Of a stretch of 9,776 nucleotides of DNA, positions 1 through 6,448 are shown piece by piece. Under the pieces are notes generated by a model that did not search any database, was not told where the DNA came from, and worked only from the letters and a program-made list of their open reading frames with translations. This DNA is from Chloroflexota bacterium (lineage in GTDB: Bacteria > Chloroflexota > Anaerolineae > J102): the NCBI GenBank assembly GCA_024276255.1, contig JAJRXO010000548.1:1-9776 (forward strand). The letters run 5' to 3'. The translations under genes and the position numbers were made by a program. Numbering within the stretch: position 1 is the first letter of the stretch; each line of letters opens with the position of its first letter.

Positions 1-15
1 CAGGCTCGCGATGGC

Positions 16-66
16 AACCTGCTTCAGCAGGTTTCTTATAGCAGCCGATGATTTCAACCATCGGCT
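16..66. other. Two tandem hairpins, possible terminators of a gene outside the window
   Basis: The first hairpin pairs AACCTGC (16-22) with GCAGGTT (27-33) around a TTCA loop and is followed by TTCTTATA. The second pairs AGCCGATG (43-50) with CATCGGCT (59-66) and is followed by only ATTT. Both are perfect stems of 7 and 8 bp with weak T tracts, so they could end transcription of a gene lying to the left. The gene itself cannot be seen, so this reading is tentative. Confidence 0.3.
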
Positions 67-118
67 ATTTACGAAGCAGTCGCCATGAGCACTAGCTCAC
101 CACATAACGACGAAAATA

Positions 119-151
119 GGACGCAGATGAACACAGCCTGTGGACACAGAT
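119..151. repeat. Short degenerate direct repeat (GGACRCAGAT word)
   Basis: GGACGCAGAT at 119-128 recurs as GGACACAGAT at 142-151 (9 of 10 identical), with a weaker copy, GAACACAGCC, at 129-138. The middle copy is part of a small palindrome, CACAG-C-CTGTG (132-142). Nothing here looks coding. I read it as a remnant of a low-complexity intergenic repeat; its function is unknown. Confidence 0.4.
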
Positions 152-185
152 TTTGAATATGGATGGGGCCGAGGTGTTGCAGGCC

Positions 186-312
186 GCCCGGCGCTGAACC
201 GCCGGGCTAGCAAACGGCGCCGGCTGAACCCGGCTTGCTCATTCCTGCTGTAGCTGCTAAGCCCCCTTCGAGGGGGCGCTGTCGTGTAGCCGGGCGGCTT
301 TCAGCCCCCGGC
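186..312. repeat. Pair of head-to-head two-hairpin repeat units
   Basis: Unit A runs forward. Hairpin 1 pairs GCCCGGCG (186-193) with CGCCGGGC (200-207), an 11-base spacer follows (208-218), and hairpin 2 pairs GCCGG (219-223) with CCGGC (230-234). Unit B is the same design on the other strand. Its hairpin 2 pairs GCCCCCT (261-267) with AGGGGGC (271-277), an 11-base spacer follows (278-288), and its hairpin 1 pairs GCCGGG (289-294) and GGCT (296-299) with AGCC and CCCGGC (303-312), with one bulged C. In both units hairpin 1 carries GCTGAA at its apex when read in unit direction, and both spacers begin with TA. The shared layout suggests two inverted copies of one dispersed element, perhaps REP-like. 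Confidence 0.55.
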
Positions 313-412
313 GGACGCCGGAACCAATCCCTGTGCTATTTTCGAAACAGTGGGCAGCGACAGGCAACTGAAGGCATTGTATTGCATTGCCCATTCTGTG
401 GGGGAGTGACGT

Positions 413-442
413 TTGGCCGGCAGGCACTTTACCCTTTACAAT
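413..442 (+). promoter_or_regulatory. Possible promoter for the membrane protein gene
   Basis: TTGGCC (413-418) and TACAAT (437-442) are separated by 18 bases and match the sigma-70 type -35 (4 of 6) and -10 (5 of 6) boxes. Transcription would start near 449, giving a very short leader that still includes the ribosome binding site GGAGGA at 451-456. Confidence 0.35.
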
Positions 443-462
443 ACTGCGCCGGAGGACCCTTT

Positions 463-933
463 ATGACCCTGCATAAGATGAAACCGATAGTTGACCGTTC
501 GTGGCTTTTTATTGTCGCCGGCCTGATGTGGACAGCCGTGGGCCTGATGCTTTTGTGGCGGGCGTTCGGCTGGTTGCTGGCAGCGTCCCACACGATGCCC
601 CTGTTTCTGCTCGGCATGGGCATTGCCTTGCTCAGCTATCACTTCATGTTCACGAACACCGTCCGCAAAAATATCGCCCGTCTGCATACATTGCCCGAAC
701 GGACGGGGCTGCTGGCCTTCAACTCGGCCCGCGGCTACGGTATCATCGTAATCATGATCGCCCTGGGCATTGGCCTGCGGCATTCGTCACTCGATCGCAG
801 TCTGCTGGCAGTATTGTACACGGCCATGGGGGGAGCGCTGTTTTTGGCCAGTTTTCATTTTTATGGTCAGGTCTGGCCCCAGCACACACAACCGGCTCTA
901 ACCAAGGCCATTCGCAGTCCTGACGAAACATAG
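463..933 (+). CDS. Small four-helix membrane protein, function unknown
   Basis: The protein has 156 residues and I do not recognise its family. Hydrophobic stretches at about residues 14-41, 46-63, 91-105 and 113-131 predict four membrane helices. A basic, polar loop (about 64-90, rich in R, K, N and H) lies between helices 2 and 3. There is no signal peptide and no motif suggesting an enzyme. I chose the ATG at 463 because GGAGGA ends 6 bases upstream; the frame stays open further upstream, but that part reads through the hairpin repeats and is low in protein character. An alternative ATG at 478 lacks such spacing. The gene seems to stand alone: its 3' end faces the NUDIX gene 72 bases away, and non-coding repeats lie upstream. 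Being coding is fairly sure; no function can be assigned. Confidence 0.7.
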   Translation: MTLHKMKPIVDRSWLFIVAGLMWTAVGLMLLWRAFGWLLAASHTMPLFLLGMGIALLSYHFMFTNTVRKNIARLHTLPERTGLLAFNSARGYGIIVIMIALGIGLRHSSLDRSLLAVLYTAMGGALFLASFHFYGQVWPQHTQPALTKAIRSPDET

Positions 934-1005
934 TTCTTCATGCTCCGGCAAGACTGACGCCAATGGCTGCCGCCCGAGATATGGGAAGGCAAGGTGGGAT
1001 GGCTT

Positions 1006-1485
1006 TCAGTCAACGGGCACTGTCGCTGGAGGATGGAAGACGTCCTTCAGGCGCTGGCGATGGGTGGGCGCGATATTCACCGGCAGATCGGCCTCGGCAA
1101 ACCAGCGCAGGGCCGCGGTTTCTTCGTTTTCCCGGATCATCTCTCCACCGACGATGCGGCACAGAAAATTCAACGAGGCGATCTTAATGCGGTTGCCGTC
1201 GGGGTAAATGGTGCAGATGCGGGGATCGGTATAGCAACCCAACAGGCGCACTATCTCCACCTGCAGGCCGGTTTCCTCCCGGGCCTCGCGTACCGCCGCA
1301 GCCCGAAAGGTCTCCCCGGCATCCACCCCGCCCCCGGGCAGACACCACCAGTCACCATCCGTGCGCTTTTGTAACAAAACCCGGCCCTGCTCATCACGCA
1401 GGGTGATCGATACACCCAAACGAACCTTCGCGTCCCTGGTCACCCCAACTCCTTCGCTAAAACGCAGTGTTGCATTCTGTGTCAT
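1006..1485 (-). CDS. NUDIX hydrolase
   Basis: The protein has 159 residues. NUDIX enzymes hydrolyse nucleoside diphosphates linked to another group, using a divalent metal, in the cytoplasm. The full NUDIX box (GX5EX7REUXEEXGU) is present at residues 52-74: G52, E58, R66, E67, E70, E71 and G73, so the metal-binding glutamates are intact. The preceding WWCLPGGG (46-53) and the earlier strand VRLGVSITLRDEQGRVLLQKR (21-41) fit the start of the fold. The substrate cannot be read from the sequence; ADP-ribose, oxidised nucleotides or other sugar nucleotides are all possible. The ATG at 1485 is supported by AAGGAA (1493-1498) 7 bases upstream. The gene is divergent from the old yellow enzyme gene and converges on the membrane protein gene. 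No partner gene suggests a pathway. Confidence 0.9.
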   Translation of the reverse strand: MTQNATLRFSEGVGVTRDAKVRLGVSITLRDEQGRVLLQKRTDGDWWCLPGGGVDAGETFRAAAVREAREETGLQVEIVRLLGCYTDPRICTIYPDGNRIKIASLNFLCRIVGGEMIRENEETAALRWFAEADLPVNIAPTHRQRLKDVFHPPATVPVD

Positions 1486-1734
1486 GGATCATTTCCTTGT
1501 TGTCAGATAAGATTGCAGCAACCATAACAGCTATTGTATCATCAACACCGGAATCAGCCCCAGTCAGTTACATATCAAACACAATAGCCTCCGTCCCGGT
1601 GTCGGCAGTCTGTCCAGCCGTGGATTCCACGAGGAAAAAACCAGGATTTCATGGCAGCCAACTGCAAGATTCGCCGGAAGGCCACTCCTCACTAAATTCG
1701 AACAAAAATGCACAACACGATTCAAGGTTCACCC

Positions 1735-2772
1735 ATGCCTCATCTTTTTTCTCCACTCCACCTGCGCCAGCTGCAACTCAGAAATCGCATCGTCATGTCG
1801 CCCATGTGCATGTACACGGCGGGGGACGACGGTCTGGCCACAGATTGGCATTTCGTCCACTACGGCACCCGCGCCGTAGGCGGTGTGGGCCTGATCCTGC
1901 AGGAAGCCACGGCGGTGGAAAGCCGTGGTCGCATCAGCCAGCAGGATATGGGCTTGTGGGACGATGCCCACATTGCTCCCCTGGCCCGCATCGTCGACTT
2001 TATACACCAACAGGGAGCGGCCATGGGCGTGCAACTGGCCCATGCCGGACGTAAAGCCTGGACCAGGCACAAAGGCCGGGGTCCCGAACCGACGGTGGGG
2101 CCCAGTCCCATCCCCTTTGCCGATGATTTTGTTCCGCCCCGGGAGCTGAGCGCCGGCGAGATCGACGACATTGTGCAGGCATTCGTCGCCGCAGCCCAAC
2201 GGGCGCTGATCATCGGCTATGATGTGCTGGAAATTCACAGCGCCCACGGTTATTTACTGCACAGCTTTGTCTCACCCCTGAGCAACCAGCGCCGGGATGA
2301 ATACGGCGGCACGCTTGAAAACAGAGCCCGGTTGCTATGGCGCGTGGCCGAGGCTGTGCGCGCGGTATGGCCGCAGGAACGCCCCCTGTTTACGCGCATC
2401 TCAGCCAGCGATTGGCATGAGCACGGCCTCACCGTACGCGACTGGGAGCCCGTGGTGGCCGGGCTCCGGGACCGCGGGGTCGATGTCATTGATTGCTCAT
2501 CGGGCGGCCTCATACCTCATGCCGTGATCCCCTTCGGGCCCGGCTATCAGGTGGCATTTGCCGCCCATTTGCGGCAGGCCTGCGATATCCCCACCATGGC
2601 CGTCGGCCTGATCACCCGCCCCGAAACCGCCGACACCATCATTCGCAGCGGGCAGGCCGATCTGGTGGCCCTGGGCCGCCAGCTCCTGCGCGATCCGTAC
2701 TGGCCCCTGGCAGCCATCCGCACCCTGGACGCCGAGCAGGCCTGGCCCAAACAATATGTGCGGGCGCGATGA
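1735..2772 (+). CDS. Old yellow enzyme family NADPH:flavin oxidoreductase (YqjM-like)
   Basis: This 345-residue FMN enzyme should reduce activated C=C bonds of enones, quinones or similar electrophiles with NAD(P)H, in the cytoplasm. It matches the YqjM (class III, thermophilic-like) branch. The N-terminal MSPMCMYT block gives Cys25 and Tyr27, which correspond to the redox-tuning Cys and Tyr of YqjM. QLAHAGRKA lies at 100-108. The substrate-anchoring His pair is His168 and His171 in EIHSAHGYLL. The block SPLSNQRRDEYGG follows, and ALGRQLLRDPYWP near the C-terminus binds the FMN phosphate. Length is close to YqjM (338). I chose the ATG at 1735 because the homologous N-terminus begins at MPHLFSPL; an in-frame ATG at 1708 would add nine residues. 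No strong ribosome binding site precedes either start (only AGG at 1725-1727). The next gene starts 49 bases after the stop on the same strand, so they are probably co-transcribed. The natural substrate is unknown. Confidence 0.93.
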   Translation: MPHLFSPLHLRQLQLRNRIVMSPMCMYTAGDDGLATDWHFVHYGTRAVGGVGLILQEATAVESRGRISQQDMGLWDDAHIAPLARIVDFIHQQGAAMGVQLAHAGRKAWTRHKGRGPEPTVGPSPIPFADDFVPPRELSAGEIDDIVQAFVAAAQRALIIGYDVLEIHSAHGYLLHSFVSPLSNQRRDEYGGTLENRARLLWRVAEAVRAVWPQERPLFTRISASDWHEHGLTVRDWEPVVAGLRDRGVDVIDCSSGGLIPHAVIPFGPGYQVAFAAHLRQACDIPTMAVGLITRPETADTIIRSGQADLVALGRQLLRDPYWPLAAIRTLDAEQAWPKQYVRAR

Positions 2773-2821
2773 CAGACCGGCGTCTGCACATCGCCGCTCC
2801 CCATCCCTCTCCCCCCCAACC

Positions 2822-4042
2822 ATGACCCCAACCGATTCCTATCCCAAACTGCGAGCTCTTGACATCCACCTGATCGAACACCAGGGCCGGCCATCCCTGC
2901 TTGTGCAGGATAAGCTGGAACTCGGCGGGCAGTACCTGATCCTGCCGCACGCCCTGGGCCCGGTGCTCATCCTCTGCGACGGCCAGCACGAGATCGGCAG
3001 CATCCAGGAAGAAGTACAGAGACGCTATGGCGTGCGCCTGCCTGCGGACATGGTGGAGGAATTGGTAGACGCCCTGGATCAGGCCTGTTTCCTGGATAAC
3101 GAACGAAGCGCCGCGGCCATGGATGCTGCCCTGCAGGCCTACCGTGCAGCGCCATTTCGACCCCCACGACTGGCAGGCAAGGGCTATCCAGCCGAGGCCA
3201 GCGAACTGCAAGCCCTTTTCGACCGCTATCTGCACGAGGTGGGAGATGCAGATCCTCTGCCTGCTGATGGCCGGGCCATCCTCAGCCCTCACATCGATTA
3301 CGCCCGCGGGGGCGCCGTGTATGCCCGCACCTGGAAACGGGCCGCCGCCATGGCGCAGGCTGCGGATCTGGTGGTGGTGCTGGCCACCAACCATTACGGC
3401 GGTGAAAACGCCGTCACGCTCACCCGTCAACATTATGCCACGCCTTACGGCGTGCTGCCGACGGACATAGAGATCGTGGATGCGCTGGCCGCGGCTCTGG
3501 GCTCCGAGCAGGCCTTTGCCGGCGAGCTCTATCATCAACCCGAACACTCCATCGAGCTGGCGCTGACCTGGCTGCACCATATGCGCGCAGGCCGTGCTGT
3601 GGCCGTGGTGCCCATTCTCACGGGCTCGTTTCAACCCTGGTTATCCAGTCAAGACGAACCCGCCGCCAGCGGCCCCTATGCCATCCTGATCGATGCATTG
3701 CGGCAAATAACGGCGCGGCGCCGCGTGCTGGTGGTGGCATCGGGAGATCTGGCGCACGTGGGACCGGCCTTTGATGGCGATCCGGTGGGCGAGGCCGAAC
3801 GCCAGGCGCTTGCCGCCAGCGATGATCAATTGCTGCAATACTTGACAGCCGGTGACGCGGATGGTTTCTGGCATAGCATCAAGGCCATACAGGACCGCAA
3901 TAATGTGTGTGGCGTTTCGCCATTTTATCTCACACTCAAACTCACGGCAGCCAGCAGCGGCCAGCGCGCGGGCTATGCTATCTGCCCGGCCGATGAAAAC
4001 AACAGCTCGTTTGTCTCGGTGTGCGGGGTGGTATATCCCTGA
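2822..4042 (+). CDS. AmmeMemoRadiSam system protein B (Memo family) with PqqD-like N-terminal domain
   Basis: The protein has 406 residues and two parts. Residues about 7-95 resemble a PqqD-like domain, with PKLR near the start, ILCDGQHEIGSIQEEVQRRYG in the middle and a closing helical LVDALDQACFL; such domains often bind peptides or partner proteins. Residues about 145-406 form a Memo domain, the non-haem iron fold related to extradiol dioxygenases. Likely metal ligands are His157 (SPHIDY), His191 (TNHYGG) and Cys363 (NNVCGVSPFY), matching His49, His81 and Cys244 of human MEMO1. EHSIE (241-245) and SGDLAHVG are further family blocks. The reaction is not established. The usual AmmeMemoRadiSam partners (AMMECR1-like protein and radical SAM enzyme) are absent from this window. 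The ATG at 2822 has a C-rich leader and no ribosome binding site; an upstream ATG at 2756 would overlap the preceding gene and is less likely. The preceding oxidoreductase gene is probably co-transcribed. Confidence 0.88.
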   Translation: MTPTDSYPKLRALDIHLIEHQGRPSLLVQDKLELGGQYLILPHALGPVLILCDGQHEIGSIQEEVQRRYGVRLPADMVEELVDALDQACFLDNERSAAAMDAALQAYRAAPFRPPRLAGKGYPAEASELQALFDRYLHEVGDADPLPADGRAILSPHIDYARGGAVYARTWKRAAAMAQAADLVVVLATNHYGGENAVTLTRQHYATPYGVLPTDIEIVDALAAALGSEQAFAGELYHQPEHSIELALTWLHHMRAGRAVAVVPILTGSFQPWLSSQDEPAASGPYAILIDALRQITARRRVLVVASGDLAHVGPAFDGDPVGEAERQALAASDDQLLQYLTAGDADGFWHSIKAIQDRNNVCGVSPFYLTLKLTAASSGQRAGYAICPADENNSSFVSVCGVVYP

Positions 4043-4051
4043 ATCCGATAT

Positions 4052-4085
4052 AAAAAACGCCGTCGGCGGGATGCCGACGGCGTTT
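4052..4085 (-). terminator. Rho-independent terminator of groES-groEL
   Basis: A perfect 13 bp stem (4055-4067 with 4073-4085) encloses a 5-base loop, GGGAT on the plus strand. Read on the minus strand, the stem runs into six Ts and then A (4057 to 4051), a classic terminator 28 bases after the groEL stop. On the plus strand it is followed only by GCTTGAG after TTT, so it would act more weakly for the Memo gene that ends at 4042. It sits between two convergent genes and may serve both. Confidence 0.88.
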
Positions 4086-4112
4086 GCTTGAGCCAGAGTA
4101 GAAAGGTGGGGC

Positions 4113-5753
4113 TTAGAAGCCCATGCCACCGCCCATGTCGGGGGCTGCGGGAGCAGGTTCTTTTTCGGGGATGTCGGTGATCAGGGCTTCGGTGGTGAGG
4201 ATCATAGCAGCGATGCTGGCGGCGTTCTCCACGGCGCTGCGGGTGACCTTGGCCGGATCGATGATGCCGGCGTCCACCATATTGACGTATTTCTCTTGCA
4301 TCACGTCGAAGCCAATGCCCTTGTGATCGTTTGCATTGCGGCGGCGAACTTCTTCTACCACCACACCGCCATCATAACCGGCGTTCTGGACGATCCAGCG
4401 CATGGGTTCTTCGAGGGCACGCTTGAGGATGCGGGCTCCCGTCTGAATGTCGCCTTCGGTCTCCTCGATCACGGCGTCCAGTTTCTGGGCAGCTTTGATC
4501 AGAGTCACGCCACCACCGGGAACGATACCTTCTTCCACAGCGGCGCGGGTGGCGCTGAGGGCGTCTTCCACGCGGTGTTTCTTTTCCTTGAGCTCGACTT
4601 CGGTGCCGGCGCCCACGCGGATGATGGCCACACCACCGGCCAGCTTGGCCAGGCGTTCTTGCAGCTTTTCGCGATCATAGTCGCTGGTGCTGTTTTCGAT
4701 CTCAACCCGGATCTGATTGACGCGGCCCTGGATCGCAGAATCATCACCACGGCCGCCGACGATGGTGGTTTCGTCTTTGGTGGAGATCACCTTGTCGGCG
4801 CGGCCCAGGTCAGCAATGGTCACGCTGTCGAGCTTGCGGCCTAGTTCTTCGGTGATGACAGTGCCGCCGGTGAGGATGGCGATATCCTGCAACATGGCCT
4901 TGCGGCGATCGCCGAAACCAGGAGCCTTGACAGCCAGCACGTTGAACACGCCGCGCAGTTTGTTCAGCACCAGAGTAGCCAGCGCTTCCCCATCCACGTC
5001 TTCGGCGATGATCACGAGGTCGCGTTTGCCAACCTGCACCAGTTTCTCCAGCACAGGCACCAGGTCCTGAGCAGCGCTGATCTTCTTGTCATGAATGAGG
5101 ATGTAGGGCTCTTCCAGGGCGGCTTCCATGCGTTCGGAATTGGTGATGAAGTAGGGGCTGATGTAACCGCGGTCGAACTGCATACCTTCCACGTATTCAG
5201 TCTCGAAGCCGAGGGATTTGCCCTCTTCCACGGTGATCACGCCGTCTTTGCCGACTTTTTCCATCACATCAGCGATCAGGTAGCCGATTTCCTGATCCTG
5301 GGCGGAGATAGCCGCCACCGCAGCGATGCTTTCGCGGGTGCTGATGGGAATGGCCATGTCGGCAATCGCGCTGGAAACCACGCTGGAGCCGCGTTCGATG
5401 CCGCGTTTGAGCAGCATGGGGTTGGCGCCAGCAGCCACGTTGCGCAGACCTTCGTTGACAATGGCCTGGGCCAGCACAGTGGCAGTGGTGGTGCCGTCAC
5501 CGGCCACGTCGTTGGTCTTGGTGGCCGCTTCTTTCAGCAGTTGGGCGCCCATGTTCTGGAAGGGGTCTTCCAGCTCGATCTCTTTGGCGACGGAAACGCC
5601 GTCATGAGTCACAGTGGGGGAGCCCCATTTCTTGTCGAGTGCCACGTTGCGGCCCTTGGGGCCCAGGGTGGTCTTGACAGCATTGGCGAGAATGTCAACG
5701 CCGCGCTTCAGTTCCTTGCGGGCTTCTTCGGTGAAAATAAGTTGTTTAGCCAT
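4113..5753 (-). CDS. groEL: Chaperonin GroEL (Hsp60)
   Basis: This 546-residue protein is the 60 kDa chaperonin subunit, which forms a double heptameric ring in the cytoplasm and folds proteins in an ATP-driven cycle with GroES. ATP-site blocks are intact: TLGPKGRNV (29-37), Asp51 in THDGVSVAK, and GDGTTT with Asp86. The chaperonin signature AAVEEGIVPGGG lies in the equatorial domain, preceded by VEDALSATR. Length matches the family. The C-terminal tail is short, ending in DMGGGMGF with a single GGM unit, whereas the E. coli protein has several. The ATG at 5753 has GAGGAA (5761-5766) 7 bases upstream. It lies 96 bases after the groES stop, is co-transcribed with it, and shares its CIRCE control. 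The operon ends at the terminator at 4052-4085. Confidence 0.99.
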   Translation of the reverse strand: MAKQLIFTEEARKELKRGVDILANAVKTTLGPKGRNVALDKKWGSPTVTHDGVSVAKEIELEDPFQNMGAQLLKEAATKTNDVAGDGTTTATVLAQAIVNEGLRNVAAGANPMLLKRGIERGSSVVSSAIADMAIPISTRESIAAVAAISAQDQEIGYLIADVMEKVGKDGVITVEEGKSLGFETEYVEGMQFDRGYISPYFITNSERMEAALEEPYILIHDKKISAAQDLVPVLEKLVQVGKRDLVIIAEDVDGEALATLVLNKLRGVFNVLAVKAPGFGDRRKAMLQDIAILTGGTVITEELGRKLDSVTIADLGRADKVISTKDETTIVGGRGDDSAIQGRVNQIRVEIENSTSDYDREKLQERLAKLAGGVAIIRVGAGTEVELKEKKHRVEDALSATRAAVEEGIVPGGGVTLIKAAQKLDAVIEETEGDIQTGARILKRALEEPMRWIVQNAGYDGGVVVEEVRRRNANDHKGIGFDVMQEKYVNMVDAGIIDPAKVTRSAVENAASIAAMILTTEALITDIPEKEPAPAAPDMGGGMGF

Positions 5754-5849
5754 GGTTTATTTCCTCGTGAATGAAATATGTAATATGTCGTAAAAGTGGG
5801 AAAACGATAGACCTACATTTAGATGCCGTTTTTAGAGTAAAGGTTGCAT

Positions 5850-6140
5850 TCAGGCATCCAGAATCGCCAACACATCACTTTCGCGCAGGATCAGATACTT
5901 CTGGCCGTTGAGTTTGACCTCGGTGCCGGCGTATTTGGCGTAGAGAACCACGTCATCCACTTTCACATCCATGGGGACGCGTTCGCCCTGATCATTGCGG
6001 GCACCGGGCCCGGCAGCAATCACCTTCCCTTCCTGGGGTTTCTCTTTGGATGATTCGGGCAAGACAATACCCGACGGGGTTGTGGATTCTTTCTCGATGG
6101 GAACGACAACGATACGATCGCCTAAAGGACGCAGAGTCAT
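5850..6140 (-). CDS. groES: Co-chaperonin GroES (Hsp10)
   Basis: This 96-residue protein forms the heptameric lid of the GroEL chamber. The N-terminal LRPLGDRIVV block is typical. The mobile loop that contacts GroEL covers about residues 16-33 and includes the tripeptide Ile25-Val26-Leu27. The sequence continues with GKVIAAGPG, the DVKVDDVVLYAKYAGTEVKLNGQKYLILRESDVLAIL block and a normal C-terminus. I chose the ATG at 6140 because it gives the canonical MTLRPLGDR start and has a perfect AGGAGG (6151-6156) 10 bases upstream; an in-frame ATG at 6179 would add 13 residues unlike any GroES and would bury the ribosome binding site in coding sequence. It is the first gene of the groES-groEL operon, under the promoter at 6239-6267 and the CIRCE operator. 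Confidence 0.98.
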   Translation of the reverse strand: MTLRPLGDRIVVVPIEKESTTPSGIVLPESSKEKPQEGKVIAAGPGARNDQGERVPMDVKVDDVVLYAKYAGTEVKLNGQKYLILRESDVLAILDA

Positions 6141-6175
6141 AGTTGTATAACCTCCTGTACATTGATATGATAGAT

Positions 6176-6194
6176 ACACACAGATGTTGTGTGT
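6176..6194 (-). other. Inverted repeat in the groES mRNA leader
   Basis: ACACACA (6176-6182) and TGTGTGT (6188-6194) form a perfect 7 bp stem with a 5-base loop. It lies in the leader between the CIRCE operator and the groES ribosome binding site, ending about 20 bases before AGGAGG. It has no T tract, so it is not a terminator. It could stabilise the leader or be chance, since alternating AC/GT tracts pair easily. Confidence 0.4.
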
Positions 6195-6200
6195 CCGACA

Positions 6201-6227
6201 TTAGCACTCTGGGGTTGCGAGTGCTAA
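6201..6227 (-). promoter_or_regulatory. CIRCE operator (HrcA binding site)
   Basis: TTAGCACTC (6201-6209), nine bases, then GAGTGCTAA (6219-6227) is a perfect match to the CIRCE consensus. HrcA represses groESL by binding this element until heat stress inactivates it; GroEL itself normally helps HrcA fold. It lies just downstream of the expected transcription start (about 6232), so a bound repressor would block initiation or escape. The hrcA gene is not in this window. Confidence 0.98.
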
Positions 6228-6238
6228 GGCCACAGAGA

Positions 6239-6267
6239 ATCATACTCAAGTACGCCCCTGATGTCAA
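6239..6267 (-). promoter_or_regulatory. Sigma-70 type promoter of groES-groEL
   Basis: On the minus strand, TTGACA (6267-6262) and TATGAT (6244-6239) are separated by exactly 17 bases. The -35 box is a perfect consensus match and the -10 box matches 5 of 6. Transcription should start near 6232, a few bases before CIRCE. This is the strongest promoter in the window, as expected for an HrcA-repressed housekeeping promoter rather than one needing a heat-shock sigma factor. Confidence 0.88.
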
Positions 6268-6448
6268 ATCCCATAAGGCAAAAGTGAAACGCGCGGCGGC
6301 AGTAAAGTGGTTTGAAGGTAGCGAACAACCGCATCAACTTGACAAGAGATGTGTTTCAATTCTGCGTTCCGGCATCTTTTGGTTTCCGGCTGCGCTGCGA
6401 TAAAATGCATTGCCTCGTTGTTTCACCGTGTTCTGATTTTATCCCCTC
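6268..6448. other. Upstream part of the groESL / DUF402 divergent spacer
   Basis: The whole non-coding spacer runs from 6141 to 6448; the groESL control elements occupy its left half. In this right half the clearest signal is TAAAAT (6401-6406), which could be a -10 box for the DUF402 gene, with TTGGTT (6379-6384) 16 bases upstream as a weak -35 box. A TTGACA at 6339-6344 has no matching -10 box at a normal distance. I see no small gene or RNA here. Confidence 0.35.

Larger units (their letters stand above)
1..462. other. Non-coding region with hairpins and short repeats
   Basis: I see no convincing gene in this stretch. Open frames here lack a ribosome binding site and a protein-like composition. 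It holds, in order, two small hairpins near the left edge (16-33 and 43-66), a degenerate direct repeat of a GGACRCAGAT-like word (119-151), a pair of head-to-head GC-rich two-hairpin units (186-312), and a probable promoter for the membrane protein that follows (413-442). The concentration of hairpins and repeats suggests an intergenic region that has collected dispersed repeat elements. Confidence 0.6.

Noticed and set aside
1..61. Possible start of a minus-strand gene running off the left edge (ATG at 61)
   Set aside because: Only about 20 residues are visible, there is no ribosome binding site, and the stretch is occupied by two hairpins.
347..399. Loose inverted repeat ACAGTGGGCA / TGCCCATTCTGT upstream of the membrane protein gene
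   Set aside because: The arms are 31 bases apart with a 2-base bulge, and it does not overlap the proposed promoter boxes closely enough to call an operator.
235..462. Upstream in-frame extension of the membrane protein gene
   Set aside because: It begins at a TTG without a ribosome binding site and reads through the hairpin repeats with Arg/Gly-rich, non-protein-like content. The ATG at 463 has GGAGGA at ideal spacing.
1533..1538. TACAAT on the minus strand as a -10 box for the NUDIX gene
   Set aside because: No acceptable -35 box lies 16-18 bases upstream, so the promoter cannot be supported.
1467..2054. Plus-strand open frame overlapping the start of the old yellow enzyme gene
   Set aside because: It is low in protein character (His/Arg/Gly-rich where it overlaps) and is the out-of-frame shadow of a clearly recognised enzyme.
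4296..5774. Long plus-strand open frames opposite groEL and groES
   Set aside because: They mirror the codons of highly conserved chaperonin genes on the other strand and match no family I know.
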